Source: a virus
Length of the DNA stretch: 61,997 nucleotides
Reading direction: 5' to 3' (one strand)
Virus record (IMG/VR): IMGVR_UViG_3300035661_000067
Coordinates: 1-61,997 of that record
The notes under the pieces were generated by a model that was not told the origin of the DNA, did no database searches, and worked only from the letters and a program-made list of their open reading frames with translations. Shown in pieces: positions 38,842 to 47,492 of the stretch (its first letter is position 1; each line of letters opens with the position of its first letter). The translations under genes and the position numbers were made by a program.

Positions 38842-39487
38842 GTTGCTGACCTCGCAGGTTGGACCGGAAGTTGTTGTCGCAGGCTCGCTCGAAAATGGCG
38901 AAGAAACCAGAGGCGCGGTTCGGGTCGGTGAAGGACTGCCCGGGGATGCTCAAGAGCCTGGTGAGCGCGCCGGCCGCAATGGTCTCGCCATACTGCACCA
39001 GCATGAACTCTGGGACCACGTTGTAATCGTCGTCGGTATTCGGCGCATAGGCAGAGGCGACGGGAAGGTCATTCATCACCTTGGGCTTGAGGAAGAGCGA
39101 CAACACCAGCGTTGCGGGATCAGCGGGCGGCGGGATCAGCACCACGCTGTTCAGGTTTTTCTGGCTGATGTAGTAGGGCTGGCCGGTGTTATCTGCCAGA
39201 GGGTCGAGCCCTTGGTCCAGTTGGGTATATTGGGTCGGCTCCAGGCGCAGCCCATCGAATGTCGCGCTCTCGATCTCAAAGATCGTGGCATAGCTGGGAG
39301 CGACGATGGTCGATTCCTCGCGCGAAATCGTCCGGGTGGTGAGGTAGCGCCAGCAGCGGGTGCGCTCGCAGAACTCCGCGGCGGAGAGGCGGAGGGCCTG
39401 CTCCATCATCGGGTGAGGGACGCCAGCGCAATAGGGCATCACCAGAGAGGAGAAGTCATCGAGGGGGCGGATAGGCAGGTCGGCCAT
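38807..39487 (-). CDS. head-tail adaptor protein
   Basis: This 226-residue protein begins LPIRPLDDFSSLVMPYCAGVPHPMMEQALRLSAAEFCERTRCWR, a helical start typical of phage adaptor proteins that sit below the portal, then a beta domain (PYYISQKNLNSVVLIPPP) and a C-terminal helix. Together with 39499-40200 it probably forms the adaptor ring or connector of a short tail. Confidence 0.65.
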   Translation of the reverse strand: MADLPIRPLDDFSSLVMPYCAGVPHPMMEQALRLSAAEFCERTRCWRYLTTRTISREESTIVAPSYATIFEIESATFDGLRLEPTQYTQLDQGLDPLADNTGQPYYISQKNLNSVVLIPPPADPATLVLSLFLKPKVMNDLPVASAYAPNTDDDYNVVPEFMLVQYGETIAAGALTRLLSIPGQSFTDPNRASGFFAIFERACDNNFRSNLRGQQRAPSRSRGQYF

Positions 39488-39498
39488 GTCGTTGCCCC

Positions 39499-40200
39499 TT
39501 ACGAGTGCGGTTGGGCGTTGGTCGTGTTCACATTTGCGGAACCAAGGGCAGCTGCGCGGGCGTCGATGGCGCCCCGGAATTGGTTGTAGTGTGCCGAGGC
39601 GCGCTGTTCTGCGCCCTGAAACTGCGTGTCCTTGGAATAGGACCGATAGAGGACATAATCCACCAGCGCCGACTGCCAGACCGCGATGAGGGGGATGGTC
39701 ACAGAGGCATAGTCGTTCAGCGCATCGGGGTCTGCGGGGGTGCCGGTCAGCACCGGAATTGCGGAGAGGGTCGTCTCGATCATGCCAGAGGCGTCATTTC
39801 CCGGGTAAACGTAGAATGTCATCGGATCTTGGATGTCCATGATGACGTGCCGGACAGTCTTCTTGAAGCCGACCACAGCGGGGTCGTGCCAGTTCTCGCT
39901 CTGTTGGTCCAGAACCTCGCGGTTCACGGCCTTGATGGCGAGCCCGCCGACAGTTCCATCCTCGGTGAGGTTCCGCACAGCCCGCATGATGCCCTGGTAG
40001 CCATCAGGAACGGTCTGTTTGGTGCCGAGAACCATGTCCAGCTTGATGGTGACGGCGGTTGCGCTGGGCTGGAACAGGGCGATTTCCTTTGCCCCGTCCA
40101 GAACCCAGAGAGTCATTTCTGGCAACGGCCAGCGGACAGATGCCCCATCCTGCAGCACGATCCGGGTGCGGGTGAGGATGTCCTTGACCGAGATAACCAT
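39499..40200 (-). CDS. head-tail adaptor protein (DUF6682-like)
   Basis: The 233 residues start VKDILTRTRIVLQDGASVRWPLPEMTLWVLDGAKEIALFQPSA, matching the phage adaptor (DUF6682) pattern, with a later IPLIAVWQSALVDYVLYRSYSKDTQ helix and a flexible tail. This family lies between the capsid and tail hub genes of podoviruses. It is three bases from the next upstream gene and so likely co-translated. Confidence 0.7.
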   Translation of the reverse strand: MVISVKDILTRTRIVLQDGASVRWPLPEMTLWVLDGAKEIALFQPSATAVTIKLDMVLGTKQTVPDGYQGIMRAVRNLTEDGTVGGLAIKAVNREVLDQQSENWHDPAVVGFKKTVRHVIMDIQDPMTFYVYPGNDASGMIETTLSAIPVLTGTPADPDALNDYASVTIPLIAVWQSALVDYVLYRSYSKDTQFQGAEQRASAHYNQFRGAIDARAAALGSANVNTTNAQPHS

Positions 40201-40203
40201 AGC

Positions 40204-40827
40204 TCAGTTCCCTTGCTCGGCGTCAACCGCAGCGATCATCACCTCGCGGGAGGTGCCGTCCTTGGGGGTGCGCCCGGTCACATCCTTGACCTTGAGCGCG
40301 ATTTCCGCATCAGTCAGGTCTTCATGCCACGCCTTCGGGGGAAGATCGGGATCGGCCGCATCTGGTTGGGGCAGCGCCTCGGGCAGCGCCTCGGGCAGCG
40401 CCTCGGGCAGCGCCTTGGGGATGGATCGCTTCTGCGCGCCAGCCGGGGCGGGTTTCGGGAGCTTGGCGGACTTCTCCACCGGGCCGCCGAGGCTCTGGTC
40501 GGTCAGTTCCATACCCATCGCGCGCATTGTGGACAGCACAGCGTGGCCGCTTTTGACGCACAGGAAGGTCAGGCTCTCGCCCGCCTCGATCTCCAGCAGA
40601 TCCTCTGCGTCGTCAACCAGCACAACACCAGCCTGGTTCTTGCCGATGCGGTAGGCTTCCTTGATGCCGAGCAGGGTGCCAATGTGATCAGGCTCGACCA
40701 CTTCAGCCAGGTGCGGGCCCTGCGGGTCATCGGCAGCGGGGGTAAAGTGGTAGTTCACGTTGTGACCATTCAGGGGCAGGTCGATCACGGTTCCACCTTT
40801 GCGGCGGAGAATGCACTCGATGAGCAT
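40204..40827 (-). CDS. hypothetical structural-cluster protein with ALPE repeat hinge
   Basis: This 207-residue protein has a beta-rich N-terminal part (GHNVNYHFTP, GIKEAYRIGKNQAGVVLVDDAEDLLEIEAG), a middle hinge made of ALPE repeats (residues about 137-152), and a C-terminal helical part resembling HeH/SAP-like or Lys-rich end domains (LTDAEIALKVKDVTGRTPKDGTSREVMI). Proteins with this end occur between capsid and adaptor genes. The role is unknown. Confidence 0.55.
   Translation of the reverse strand: MLIECILRRKGGTVIDLPLNGHNVNYHFTPAADDPQGPHLAEVVEPDHIGTLLGIKEAYRIGKNQAGVVLVDDAEDLLEIEAGESLTFLCVKSGHAVLSTMRAMGMELTDQSLGGPVEKSAKLPKPAPAGAQKRSIPKALPEALPEALPEALPQPDAADPDLPPKAWHEDLTDAEIALKVKDVTGRTPKDGTSREVMIAAVDAEQGN
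40369..40416 (-). repeat. 12-bp tandem repeat, four units
   Basis: Four units of GGGCAGCGCCTC (plus-strand reading), the last ending in T, encode the ALPE hinge of the surrounding gene. In-frame 12-bp units can vary in number without breaking the reading frame. Confidence 0.85.
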
Positions 40828-40906
40828 GGGAAAACCCTTGGCTGTTGGGGGAGGGATGGAGGTTTACGATACCGCCAAACGTTCGCAAGGCTGGGTAGCC
40901 TAGAGA

Positions 40907-41374
40907 TTACAGGATGTTGGCCGAGTAGATGGCCTTGATGCGGAGGTAGCGGCCCGCACCTTGGGTGATGTCGGCGGAGACGGTCAGGCCCACGCCGCGA
41001 TCATAGTCCACCGGGGCGATGTCGAAGCCAGTCGGCAGGATCATCCGGGTCTGGGCGGCGTTGTTGGAGACGGCGGAGAAGAACTCCACGCCGACAGTCC
41101 GCGCGTTCGCCACGTCCGGGTCGCCAGCGGTGCCGGACATCAGGCCGATGTTGCAGGTGCCGGCCGCGCCGGACACGCCGTAGAAGATCATTTCATCGAC
41201 CGTGCAGAAGGCAGGGAGGATGAACATTTCAATGCGGTCGGTGGCGGCGATCAGCGCCGGGTCTTGCCCGGACACGATGTCGTAGGAAGCGCGAACAGAA
41301 ACGCAGCCGCCCGCATCCTTCGGATAGGGCACGGAACGCTGACCGTTCGCATATTTGGTCTGACGGGTGGTCAT
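40907..41374 (-). CDS. capsid decoration-like protein
   Basis: The 155 residues are beta-rich with a long N-terminal arm (MTTRQTKYANGQRSVPYPKDAGG) and DRIEMFILPAFCTVDEMIFYGV, GTCNIGLMSGT, FDIAPVDYDRGVGLTV. Position directly after the major capsid gene fits a head decoration or stabilisation protein; no named family is certain. A GC-rich stem (41413-41436) separates the two genes and could tune their ratio. Confidence 0.55.
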   Translation of the reverse strand: MTTRQTKYANGQRSVPYPKDAGGCVSVRASYDIVSGQDPALIAATDRIEMFILPAFCTVDEMIFYGVSGAAGTCNIGLMSGTAGDPDVANARTVGVEFFSAVSNNAAQTRMILPTGFDIAPVDYDRGVGLTVSADITQGAGRYLRIKAIYSANIL

Positions 41375-41412
41375 AGAAGATGTCCTTCAAAAGGGCGTTA
41401 CGGGTTGCAGTT

Positions 41413-41436
41413 CGGGCCGAGGCGAACCCCGGCCCG
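41413..41436 (-). terminator. possible attenuating hairpin between capsid and decoration genes
   Basis: CGGGCC and GGCCCG arms with a 12-base loop lie in the 74-base gap downstream of the capsid gene. On the minus strand a TTTT occurs only about 20 bases later, so this is not a good intrinsic terminator. It may be an RNA stem protecting or attenuating the message. Confidence 0.3.
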
Positions 41437-41448
41437 TCATTCAGAGGC

Positions 41449-42543
41449 TTACGGCGTCGGCGAGGACGTATCCACGGCCACCAGGCCGAAGTCCTTGCCG
41501 TTGTAGCGGGTCTTCTTGATCCCGACGATCATGCCAGCGGCCACGGTGGGCTCGTTGCCATAGTCTTCGAGCTCTTCTTCCCACATCATCCGGGTGCCGT
41601 TCGGGGTGCCGTAAGCGATGATGCCAGCCTGGCGGCCCATGAATAGGGCGCGCGAGGCGGGGAGGTTGGCGCCAGCACCGTAGTCGGAGAAGCGGATCAC
41701 TGACTTGTGGCTGTGCAGGATAACGCCGCCAATCATACCCAAGGAGCCCTTGAACATCTTGTCGTTGTCGCCATTCGCGGCCGCCGCAGCCTTCTGGATT
41801 TCGAGCCAGCCGGTCGCGCCAGTCGCAGTTTTCATGCTGTATTCTTGGAACAAACTCATCAACAGGATGTAGCGGGTTTCCCCGTCCATCGTGACCGGTT
41901 CCAGGTTGGAAGCGGTCGGGTCCAGCGCGCGGATCATGCCCACGTTCACGTTCACCTTGACCACCAGGTCGCGCGACATCAGGTCGCCGGCCACCATGGA
42001 AGCCTTGGAGGTTGCCGCGCCGCCATACATCAGGTGGGCGGTATCCGGGGCCTGCACGGGGTTGTTGGCGAAGCCGGTATAGGTGATCGGCTCATAGAAG
42101 TCCTGGTTGATGCCACGCGCACCCGACAGGTAAACGAAGGTCACTTGGTCGATGTATTCCGACCAATAATCGCCCAGCTTGTCGCGGGCCAGCTTGCGGA
42201 GATCATGCGCGGTGCGCTTCCGGGTCATCCGACCACCGGCCGAGACGCTGTGGCGCAGTTGGTCGATGCGAACTTCGTCGCTGTAGAAACGAAGGTTCTC
42301 TTCGCGGCCCTTGAGGCGGTTGTCGCCGGAGGTCGGGGTGCCCTTCAGTTGCACCGACAGGTCGAACTGGATGTCATCGCCAGCGTCCGACTGCAGTTCG
42401 GTCTTCTGCTGGATGATGGAGTTGTCGTCGGTGCCGATGAACTTCTTGGAGAAGTATTGCTTGGACAGCATGTCCGAAGCGAGCAGGCTGGACCAGCGTT
42501 TGATTGCGCGGGCATCACCAAACGGAACAGTGGTGGCGGTCAT
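41449..42543 (-). CDS. major capsid protein, N4-gp56 family
   Basis: The 364 residues match the N4-gp56 (DUF4043) capsid family. The N-terminus is PFGDARAIKRWSSLLASD, then SKQYFSKKF, DDIQFDLSVQLKG, RLKGREENLRFYSDEVRIDQLRHSV and RRTAHDLRKLAR-type segments, and the C-terminus is FGLVAVDTSSPTP. The order scaffold, capsid, adaptor is standard. GAGGGA lies ten bases before the ATG and contains an AGGGA motif that could be a CsrA-type site. Confidence 0.93.
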   Translation of the reverse strand: MTATTVPFGDARAIKRWSSLLASDMLSKQYFSKKFIGTDDNSIIQQKTELQSDAGDDIQFDLSVQLKGTPTSGDNRLKGREENLRFYSDEVRIDQLRHSVSAGGRMTRKRTAHDLRKLARDKLGDYWSEYIDQVTFVYLSGARGINQDFYEPITYTGFANNPVQAPDTAHLMYGGAATSKASMVAGDLMSRDLVVKVNVNVGMIRALDPTASNLEPVTMDGETRYILLMSLFQEYSMKTATGATGWLEIQKAAAAANGDNDKMFKGSLGMIGGVILHSHKSVIRFSDYGAGANLPASRALFMGRQAGIIAYGTPNGTRMMWEEELEDYGNEPTVAAGMIVGIKKTRYNGKDFGLVAVDTSSPTP

Positions 42544-42647
42544 CTTGAGTATCCCTCATGCGGAGTTAAACACGCGCGAGGCACTCATGCGCCATTGCAT
42601 AGGCCGAGACATACCACCCATAGAGGCTTTTGAGAAGCCCTCACATT

Positions 42648-42839
42648 CTATGGCGTTCCGGGTTCGGCGTCCGACCGGGCGCGGAGGCCGCCATCGGCTC
42701 TCACATGCTGAATCAGGACATCGAGGGGCGCGGCGATTTCCAACCTGAGTTGACCAGCGCGCGATCGGATGCAGGTCAGGACAGTCTCCTTGTCCACCCT
42801 GATCTGGTCGCCGGGTTTCAGGTTCAGAAACAAAGACAT
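42648..42839 (-). CDS. CsrA-like small protein
   Basis: The 63 residues follow the carbon-storage regulator CsrA fold: a first strand and turn LNLKPGDQIRV, then ETVLTCIRSRAGQLRLEIAAPLDVLIQ, which matches the V..I....GQ(V/L)R(L/I)..AP.(D/E)V core. CsrA is a dimer that binds GGA motifs near ribosome sites. The usual RNA-contact residues are altered: the TRR pair reads NLK and Arg44 aligns with His. It may therefore have lost or changed RNA binding. It lies between scaffold and capsid genes, so capsid translation is a natural target. Confidence 0.7.
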   Translation of the reverse strand: MSLFLNLKPGDQIRVDKETVLTCIRSRAGQLRLEIAAPLDVLIQHVRADGGLRARSDAEPGTP

Positions 42840-42860
42840 GCCGCGCCCATCAATCGTTTA

Positions 42861-43793
42861 TCAGCCTTCAAAAGCGCCGTAGGCTTCGCGCTGATCCTTG
42901 GTCATGCGAGCCAGCGCGCGCTCGTGCTGCTCGATCTTCCCTTGGTCCAGAAGCCGGTTCAGGGCCTGCCAGCGGTCGCCGTCCGTATCGTTCGTCGCTG
43001 CCGCAGGGATGCGGGCCAGGGTTGGGATGGGCTCGGCGCGGATCGGCTCCGGCTTGGCGGCGGGATCGGCCGCTTTGGCCTTCGGCGCGGGGTTCTTCGC
43101 GGTCAGCGGGGCAAGGGCCGGATCGCCGACATCGAGGGCGTAGAGCGTCTGCGCCTTCTCAAGCTGCTGGGTGAACGTCATCTTGGCGTTCTTGGGGTCT
43201 GCAGTGACCAGTTCCACGAAGCGGTTGTAGCCAGGCAGATGCTCCGGCCCGAAAAGGCCCGGTGTTGCGGTCTTCACGGCGGTCACGGCAGCGAGGAAGG
43301 CGGCATCTCCCGATGCCTTGGCGGTCTTGATCGCCTCGGCGCGGGCGTTCTGCTCGTCCTCATACCGGCCCTGATCCTTGGCGATGGCCTTGATTTGCGC
43401 CTTGTAGTCGGTGTCGCTGATCTCGCCATCATCGAACAGCGATTGGAGGGCGGCTTCCTTGGTCGCCAGATCGGCCAGCTCAGCGGTGCGGTCCACCCGT
43501 TCCGGGATCACCGGGGGCAGTTGCTCGGCAACGGGGGCCGTGGCGGGTGTGGCGGCAGGCTCGGCCTTCACCGGGGGCAGGACGCCGGTTTTGGGGTCGA
43601 TCACCGGCTCGGCGTCCGGGTCATCTGGGTCATACGTGTCGGGTTCGCTGTCGCCCTCTTTCAGCGCCGCGCGTTCTTCCTCGGACAAGAGCGATTCATC
43701 GAGTTCGCTGCTCTTGCCCTCATCTGGGTCAGCCAGCGCGGTGTCGATGTCGGGGTCTTCGTCATCAAGCAGGTCTTCGGGGGTCTTCGCCAT
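42861..43793 (-). CDS. capsid scaffold protein
   Basis: This 310-residue protein has a very acidic N-terminus (DEDPDIDTALADPDEG, DSEPDTYDPDDPDAEP), Ala/Pro linkers, helical middle (TAELADLATKEAALQSLFDDG, YEDEQNARAEAI) and a basic C-terminal helix (QHERALARMTKDQREAYGAFEG). Acidic, helical proteins between portal and capsid genes are scaffolds that guide procapsid assembly and leave later. No protease domain is seen. Confidence 0.8.
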   Translation of the reverse strand: MAKTPEDLLDDEDPDIDTALADPDEGKSSELDESLLSEEERAALKEGDSEPDTYDPDDPDAEPVIDPKTGVLPPVKAEPAATPATAPVAEQLPPVIPERVDRTAELADLATKEAALQSLFDDGEISDTDYKAQIKAIAKDQGRYEDEQNARAEAIKTAKASGDAAFLAAVTAVKTATPGLFGPEHLPGYNRFVELVTADPKNAKMTFTQQLEKAQTLYALDVGDPALAPLTAKNPAPKAKAADPAAKPEPIRAEPIPTLARIPAAATNDTDGDRWQALNRLLDQGKIEQHERALARMTKDQREAYGAFEG

Positions 43794-43834
43794 GATTTCA
43801 GTCTCCTTGGCAGGGGTTTTAGTGGTCGTGGGGC

Positions 43835-43900
43835 TTAGTGATCGTCGCCGGTCGCATAGGGCGTCACGGACAGCTTTTCCACGATGCGCTGGGCTGGCAT
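43835..43900 (-). CDS. 21-residue ORF between portal and scaffold
   Basis: The ORF reads MPAQRIVEKLSVTPYATGDDH and ends in TAA at 43835. The ribosome site is weak (ACGAGA). It fills an otherwise empty 122-base gap, and short peptides of similar type occur here in related phages by my recollection. It could be chance. Confidence 0.35.
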   Translation of the reverse strand: MPAQRIVEKLSVTPYATGDDH

Positions 43901-43915
43901 GGGGGTTCTCGTGAG

Positions 43916-46216
43916 TTATTGCGCCATCTGGGGCGCGGGTTGGGGCGCGGAGGGTGCGCCAGGGGGGGGTGCTGCGGCTGTCGGAGGTGTCGCACCCATC
44001 GGGATGGGGCCTGCGGAGGGCGGAAGCGCACCTTGCGGGATGCCCTGGGGAAGCCCGCTCGCCTTGTATCCAGCCTCTTTGAGCAAGGCATCGCTGACCG
44101 GCGCGGCCTGCGGGACGGAAAGCATCTGGAACGCGACCTCCATCGCCTTCTGAAACTGTTCGAGGCTCATCGACACGGCGGCCTGGTGCAGTCCATCGGT
44201 TTCGGTCTTGGCCTTGCCGGCAGCGGCCGCCTTTTGCATCGCTCCGGCCTCGTCCAGCCCGACCTTCGCCATGAATGCGCGCTTCTGCATGTCGGCCTGT
44301 TCCTTCTTCGCGGCATCGGCGGCCTGCTCTTCTGGGCTCGGCGGCACGTTCGGATCGGCGTCGGGGTCTTTCTGGCCCGTCTCCTGCCGGATGCGTTTCA
44401 CGATCTCGTCACGGTTTGGCATATCGGACTGGTCGATCAGAAGGTCCATGATGAGAAGGGCGAACTGTGGGGCCACGGGGGCCACGGCCTTAATCATTTC
44501 CACCGTCGCATCGAACTGCGCCTGCCGCGCGGTCGCAGTCCAAGCCTGTTCGGTGATGATGAAGTCGGCCTTGGTGCGGCAGATGTCGTTCTCGGGCAGT
44601 CCATCGTTGATGGTCACGTGCTGCGGGACACCCCGGCTGTTCGTGATGCGGAACTGCTTCTCTTCGGTGAGGAACTGCTCCATCAGGCTCAGCATCTTCT
44701 GCCCGTGGATGCGGCGCGCGAAGGACAGGTTGTCCAGCGGCTCAGCCGTCACCAGCCCACCTTGGTCCTGCCGGGCGGTGATGGCCTTGCCCGATGTCGC
44801 GTTGGTGGTGCGGCCCATGTTTTCGTCGGTCACGCCGCCGACCTGCTGCACCATTTGGATATTGCGGGACATCAGATCCACGAAAGATGCGGCCAACTCC
44901 CGATCGACATTGATGACCAACTCCTTGCCGGGGTTCTTCACGATGATCGCGTCGGGCCGGGCGACCTCTTCTTCAAACTCATCGAGATCATCCACCGCGC
45001 CCTTGTCCATGATGGTCTTGTTCGTGGATAGGACGTGCTGTGCCTTCGAGGCGGCGTGGTTGATCTGGGTCTGCAGGCTGCGGAGGTTGCGGATCATGCC
45101 GTAGGACTCTCCATCGGCGGCCTTCCGGTAGCAGAAGATGGGCGTCAGCCCGAAGCGGTTGTGGCGATAGGGGCTCTCCTGGAAGTGCAGGATGCCTGCC
45201 GAGGTGAAGATCGCCACGTGCATCCGCATCTTTGTGCGGGTTTCGAGCGATGCTACACCCGTGTCCAACTCGTAGGTATGGCCCTCGCTGTCGGCGTCGA
45301 AGATTTCCCCGGTGAACTGCCCGCCCGACATCACATCAGTCTGGCAGGGCTTGCGAAACCAGCCTTCGATCAGCCGGACGCGGGACCGGGCCGAGGCGAT
45401 AAACCCGGAATTGCTGCTGTGATGGTTGCTGCCGTAGATGGTCTGGGCATTCTCTGCCTCGTCGCTCCACTCGTCGCCGAAGTGGTCGCCGGACCCGATG
45501 ATGCTGTGGTCGGAAGATCGCGCCCGGTCAATGGCTTCCTTCGCCCCAGGGTAGGTCGCATGCGCCACATCCTCATCCACCCACTTCATGCGGAAGAGAT
45601 AGCGAGCATCGGAATAGTCCTGCTCGCGGCTCAGGCTGTCGCGGATGATGTTGCGCCACGATTCCGCCCGGTCATAGACGGGCTCGCCCTCGTCGTCGCG
45701 CTGCCACCCCGATTCCACCCAGCCCTCGCCGCTCTTGATCGCGTCGGCATAGGCTTGGGACATGGCGAACTCACTGTTGTTCGCGTCGGCCAGGTATTTC
45801 ATCAGTTGCGTCTTGCGCTGGGCGGCCTGTGAGCCTTCCTTGCGGCGGGGGAGAATCTTGTATTCCGTGCGCCCGCGCCGCTCCGTGCCGATCATCCAGT
45901 TCAGCGTCGTGGCGACCACATTGTAGTTCGTCGCGTCCTGCCCGCGCGCCTTGAGGGTTGCCTTTTCCTCTTCCGACCATGGGTCGTTGTCGTAGAATCG
46001 CTCGTCGGTAGCCTTCTCGGCCCGCCAGTTAGCCTGAAACTCGATCTCGCGCAGGTAATGCCCAAGCAGGGAGCGATGCAGCACCTCCGCCTGGTGCGAC
46101 CGCAGGTCTGGGACCATGATCGCGCCGCCGCTGTGTCCGATGCCCGGCATGGGCCGAGAGCCCCGCTTGTAGGGGATGATGGTCTTGGCGCCCGCCGTGT
46201 TCCCGAGGTCATACAT
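43916..46216 (-). CDS. portal protein
   Basis: This 766-residue protein has portal features of the large podovirus type: WRAEKATDERFYDNDPWSEEE, then TLNWMIGTERRGRTEYKILPR, AYADAIKSGEGWVESGW, RMKWVDEDVAHATYPGAKEAIDRA, RNLRSLQTQINHAASKAQHVLS. A helical, Pro/Ala-rich C-terminal tail forms the barrel. The ATG at 46216 is preferred over an upstream in-frame ATG at 46330 because the conserved part starts here and it overlaps the previous gene by only eight bases. It forms the 12-fold ring for DNA packaging and tail attachment. Confidence 0.9.
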   Translation of the reverse strand: MYDLGNTAGAKTIIPYKRGSRPMPGIGHSGGAIMVPDLRSHQAEVLHRSLLGHYLREIEFQANWRAEKATDERFYDNDPWSEEEKATLKARGQDATNYNVVATTLNWMIGTERRGRTEYKILPRRKEGSQAAQRKTQLMKYLADANNSEFAMSQAYADAIKSGEGWVESGWQRDDEGEPVYDRAESWRNIIRDSLSREQDYSDARYLFRMKWVDEDVAHATYPGAKEAIDRARSSDHSIIGSGDHFGDEWSDEAENAQTIYGSNHHSSNSGFIASARSRVRLIEGWFRKPCQTDVMSGGQFTGEIFDADSEGHTYELDTGVASLETRTKMRMHVAIFTSAGILHFQESPYRHNRFGLTPIFCYRKAADGESYGMIRNLRSLQTQINHAASKAQHVLSTNKTIMDKGAVDDLDEFEEEVARPDAIIVKNPGKELVINVDRELAASFVDLMSRNIQMVQQVGGVTDENMGRTTNATSGKAITARQDQGGLVTAEPLDNLSFARRIHGQKMLSLMEQFLTEEKQFRITNSRGVPQHVTINDGLPENDICRTKADFIITEQAWTATARQAQFDATVEMIKAVAPVAPQFALLIMDLLIDQSDMPNRDEIVKRIRQETGQKDPDADPNVPPSPEEQAADAAKKEQADMQKRAFMAKVGLDEAGAMQKAAAAGKAKTETDGLHQAAVSMSLEQFQKAMEVAFQMLSVPQAAPVSDALLKEAGYKASGLPQGIPQGALPPSAGPIPMGATPPTAAAPPPGAPSAPQPAPQMAQ

Positions 46217-46664
46217 CTGCCTTGATGTCCTTTTCGATGACCTCGCCCGTCGCAAGGTTCCTGAAATGAGACGCGCCCACGATAAACTTGTCGAAGTTCT
46301 GCGGCATGGGAGGGCACATGAGCAGATCATCGAGCAGGTCGTGGATCACGGTCGCCACCTTCCGCGCGCTCGCGGGGGTCGCACTGAGCCCGAGGTCATT
46401 GGCGAAGAGCATGGACTGGAACGCGACGTGCGGGATGTCGCGGAGGCGCTTGTCCTCCGACCACGCCCAGGCGGTCAGGTCTTTGACCACGCAAGGGGTG
46501 ATGGTGTCGAAGTGCAGGAGGCGAAGGGTCGGGATCAGTGCGAGGCAGGGGCGCTGGTCGTCAAGGGTCCACGTGATGATGGCGGTGATCTCGCCACGGA
46601 CAAAGGTCGCATGCCGCTTGGACAGGTCCAGAAGTTCGCGGGCGACGGGTCGGTTCTCATACAT
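46209..46664 (-). CDS. hypothetical protein upstream of portal
   Basis: This 151-residue protein is of unknown function, with a hydrophobic strand FVRGEITAIITWTLDDQRPCLALIPTL and a helical middle (ARKVATVIHDLLDDLL). It lacks signal or membrane segments and overlaps the portal gene by eight bases. It may be a packaging accessory. Confidence 0.55.
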   Translation of the reverse strand: MYENRPVARELLDLSKRHATFVRGEITAIITWTLDDQRPCLALIPTLRLLHFDTITPCVVKDLTAWAWSEDKRLRDIPHVAFQSMLFANDLGLSATPASARKVATVIHDLLDDLLMCPPMPQNFDKFIVGASHFRNLATGEVIEKDIKADV

Positions 46665-46726
46665 GGGGGTCTATCCCTAGTGGGCTTCGGCATTCATGCC
46701 ACGAAATGGCCTGTGGGTCCACCAGA

Positions 46727-46927
46727 TCAGGTGGATTGGCGGGCGATGCGTTGCATGGCTTCCTCGCGGGCCTGCATCAGAGCGTTCTCGACGGCCGCCA
46801 TGACGCTCTTGTCGGTGCCGGCCATGCTGATCCTGCAGGTGAAGGGCGGGCCGAACGGCATCGCATAACGGAGGGCGACATCAGTCAGTTCAGGGTCGGG
46901 CGGCAGGTTGGGATGCGGTAGGGTCAT
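46727..46927 (-). CDS. small hypothetical protein
   Basis: This 66-residue protein has a beta-type start and an Ala/Arg-rich C-terminal helix (MAAVENALMQAREEAMQRIARQ). ATGA coupling to the preceding gene supports a real gene. Function unknown. Confidence 0.5.
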   Translation of the reverse strand: MTLPHPNLPPDPELTDVALRYAMPFGPPFTCRISMAGTDKSVMAAVENALMQAREEAMQRIARQST

Positions 46928-47214
46928 TTGGCCTCCAGTGCAGCGGCGATCCCGCCTTCGATGATTTCAAGGGCCTTCCGCGTCACGTTCTCGCGCAGCT
47001 TTCCCGCGATCTCGATATGCTTTGGGACCGGCGATGTCGTCCAGTGGGTGGTGACGCCCATTGATACGCCCTGGACCTCCCACTCGATGAAGACGTTGTT
47101 GTGCTTGGTCAGGGTCGGCGGCTCCCAGACCTGAGAGGTGCGCAGCCGGTCCAGTTCGGTCATGTCTCCACGCCCGAGGCTTTCGATCAGCCGGTGAAGG
47201 GATTGCAGGGTCAC
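46924..47214 (-). CDS. small hypothetical protein
   Basis: The 96 residues form a helix (LQSLHRLIESLGRGDMTELDRL), a beta part (NNVFIEWEVQGVSMGVTTHW) and a final helix. It shares ATGA overlaps with both neighbours. No family recognised. Confidence 0.5.
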   Translation of the reverse strand: MTLQSLHRLIESLGRGDMTELDRLRTSQVWEPPTLTKHNNVFIEWEVQGVSMGVTTHWTTSPVPKHIEIAGKLRENVTRKALEIIEGGIAAALEAK

Positions 47215-47492
47215 ATCCGCCTCCTGATCTCTTCCGCCCGCTTGGTCGCCTTCTCCACCACGGCGCAGGCCAGCACCTCCAGCGCCAGGTGATCGACACT
47301 CGGCCAGACGCCTTCGAGGTGGATATTCGTGCCATCCGGCATCTGGAAGGTGCAGAACATGGACGTGCAGAGCGGGCCTTTGCGCGTCTCCTCGCCTGGG
47401 GGCTGGGTGAACGGGGCGATTCCTGCGGCCTTGTTGGCCTCATCGACGGCCTCGCGCTTCGCTTCCTTCTTGTAGCGGTCGATGGGCCTCAT
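47211..47492 (-). CDS. small hypothetical protein
   Basis: The 93 residues have a basic helical N-terminus (MRPIDRYKKEAKREAVDEANKAAG), two Cys (LCTSMFC) and a C-terminal basic helix. It overlaps neighbours by four bases on both sides. No family recognised. Confidence 0.5.
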   Translation of the reverse strand: MRPIDRYKKEAKREAVDEANKAAGIAPFTQPPGEETRKGPLCTSMFCTFQMPDGTNIHLEGVWPSVDHLALEVLACAVVEKATKRAEEIRRRM

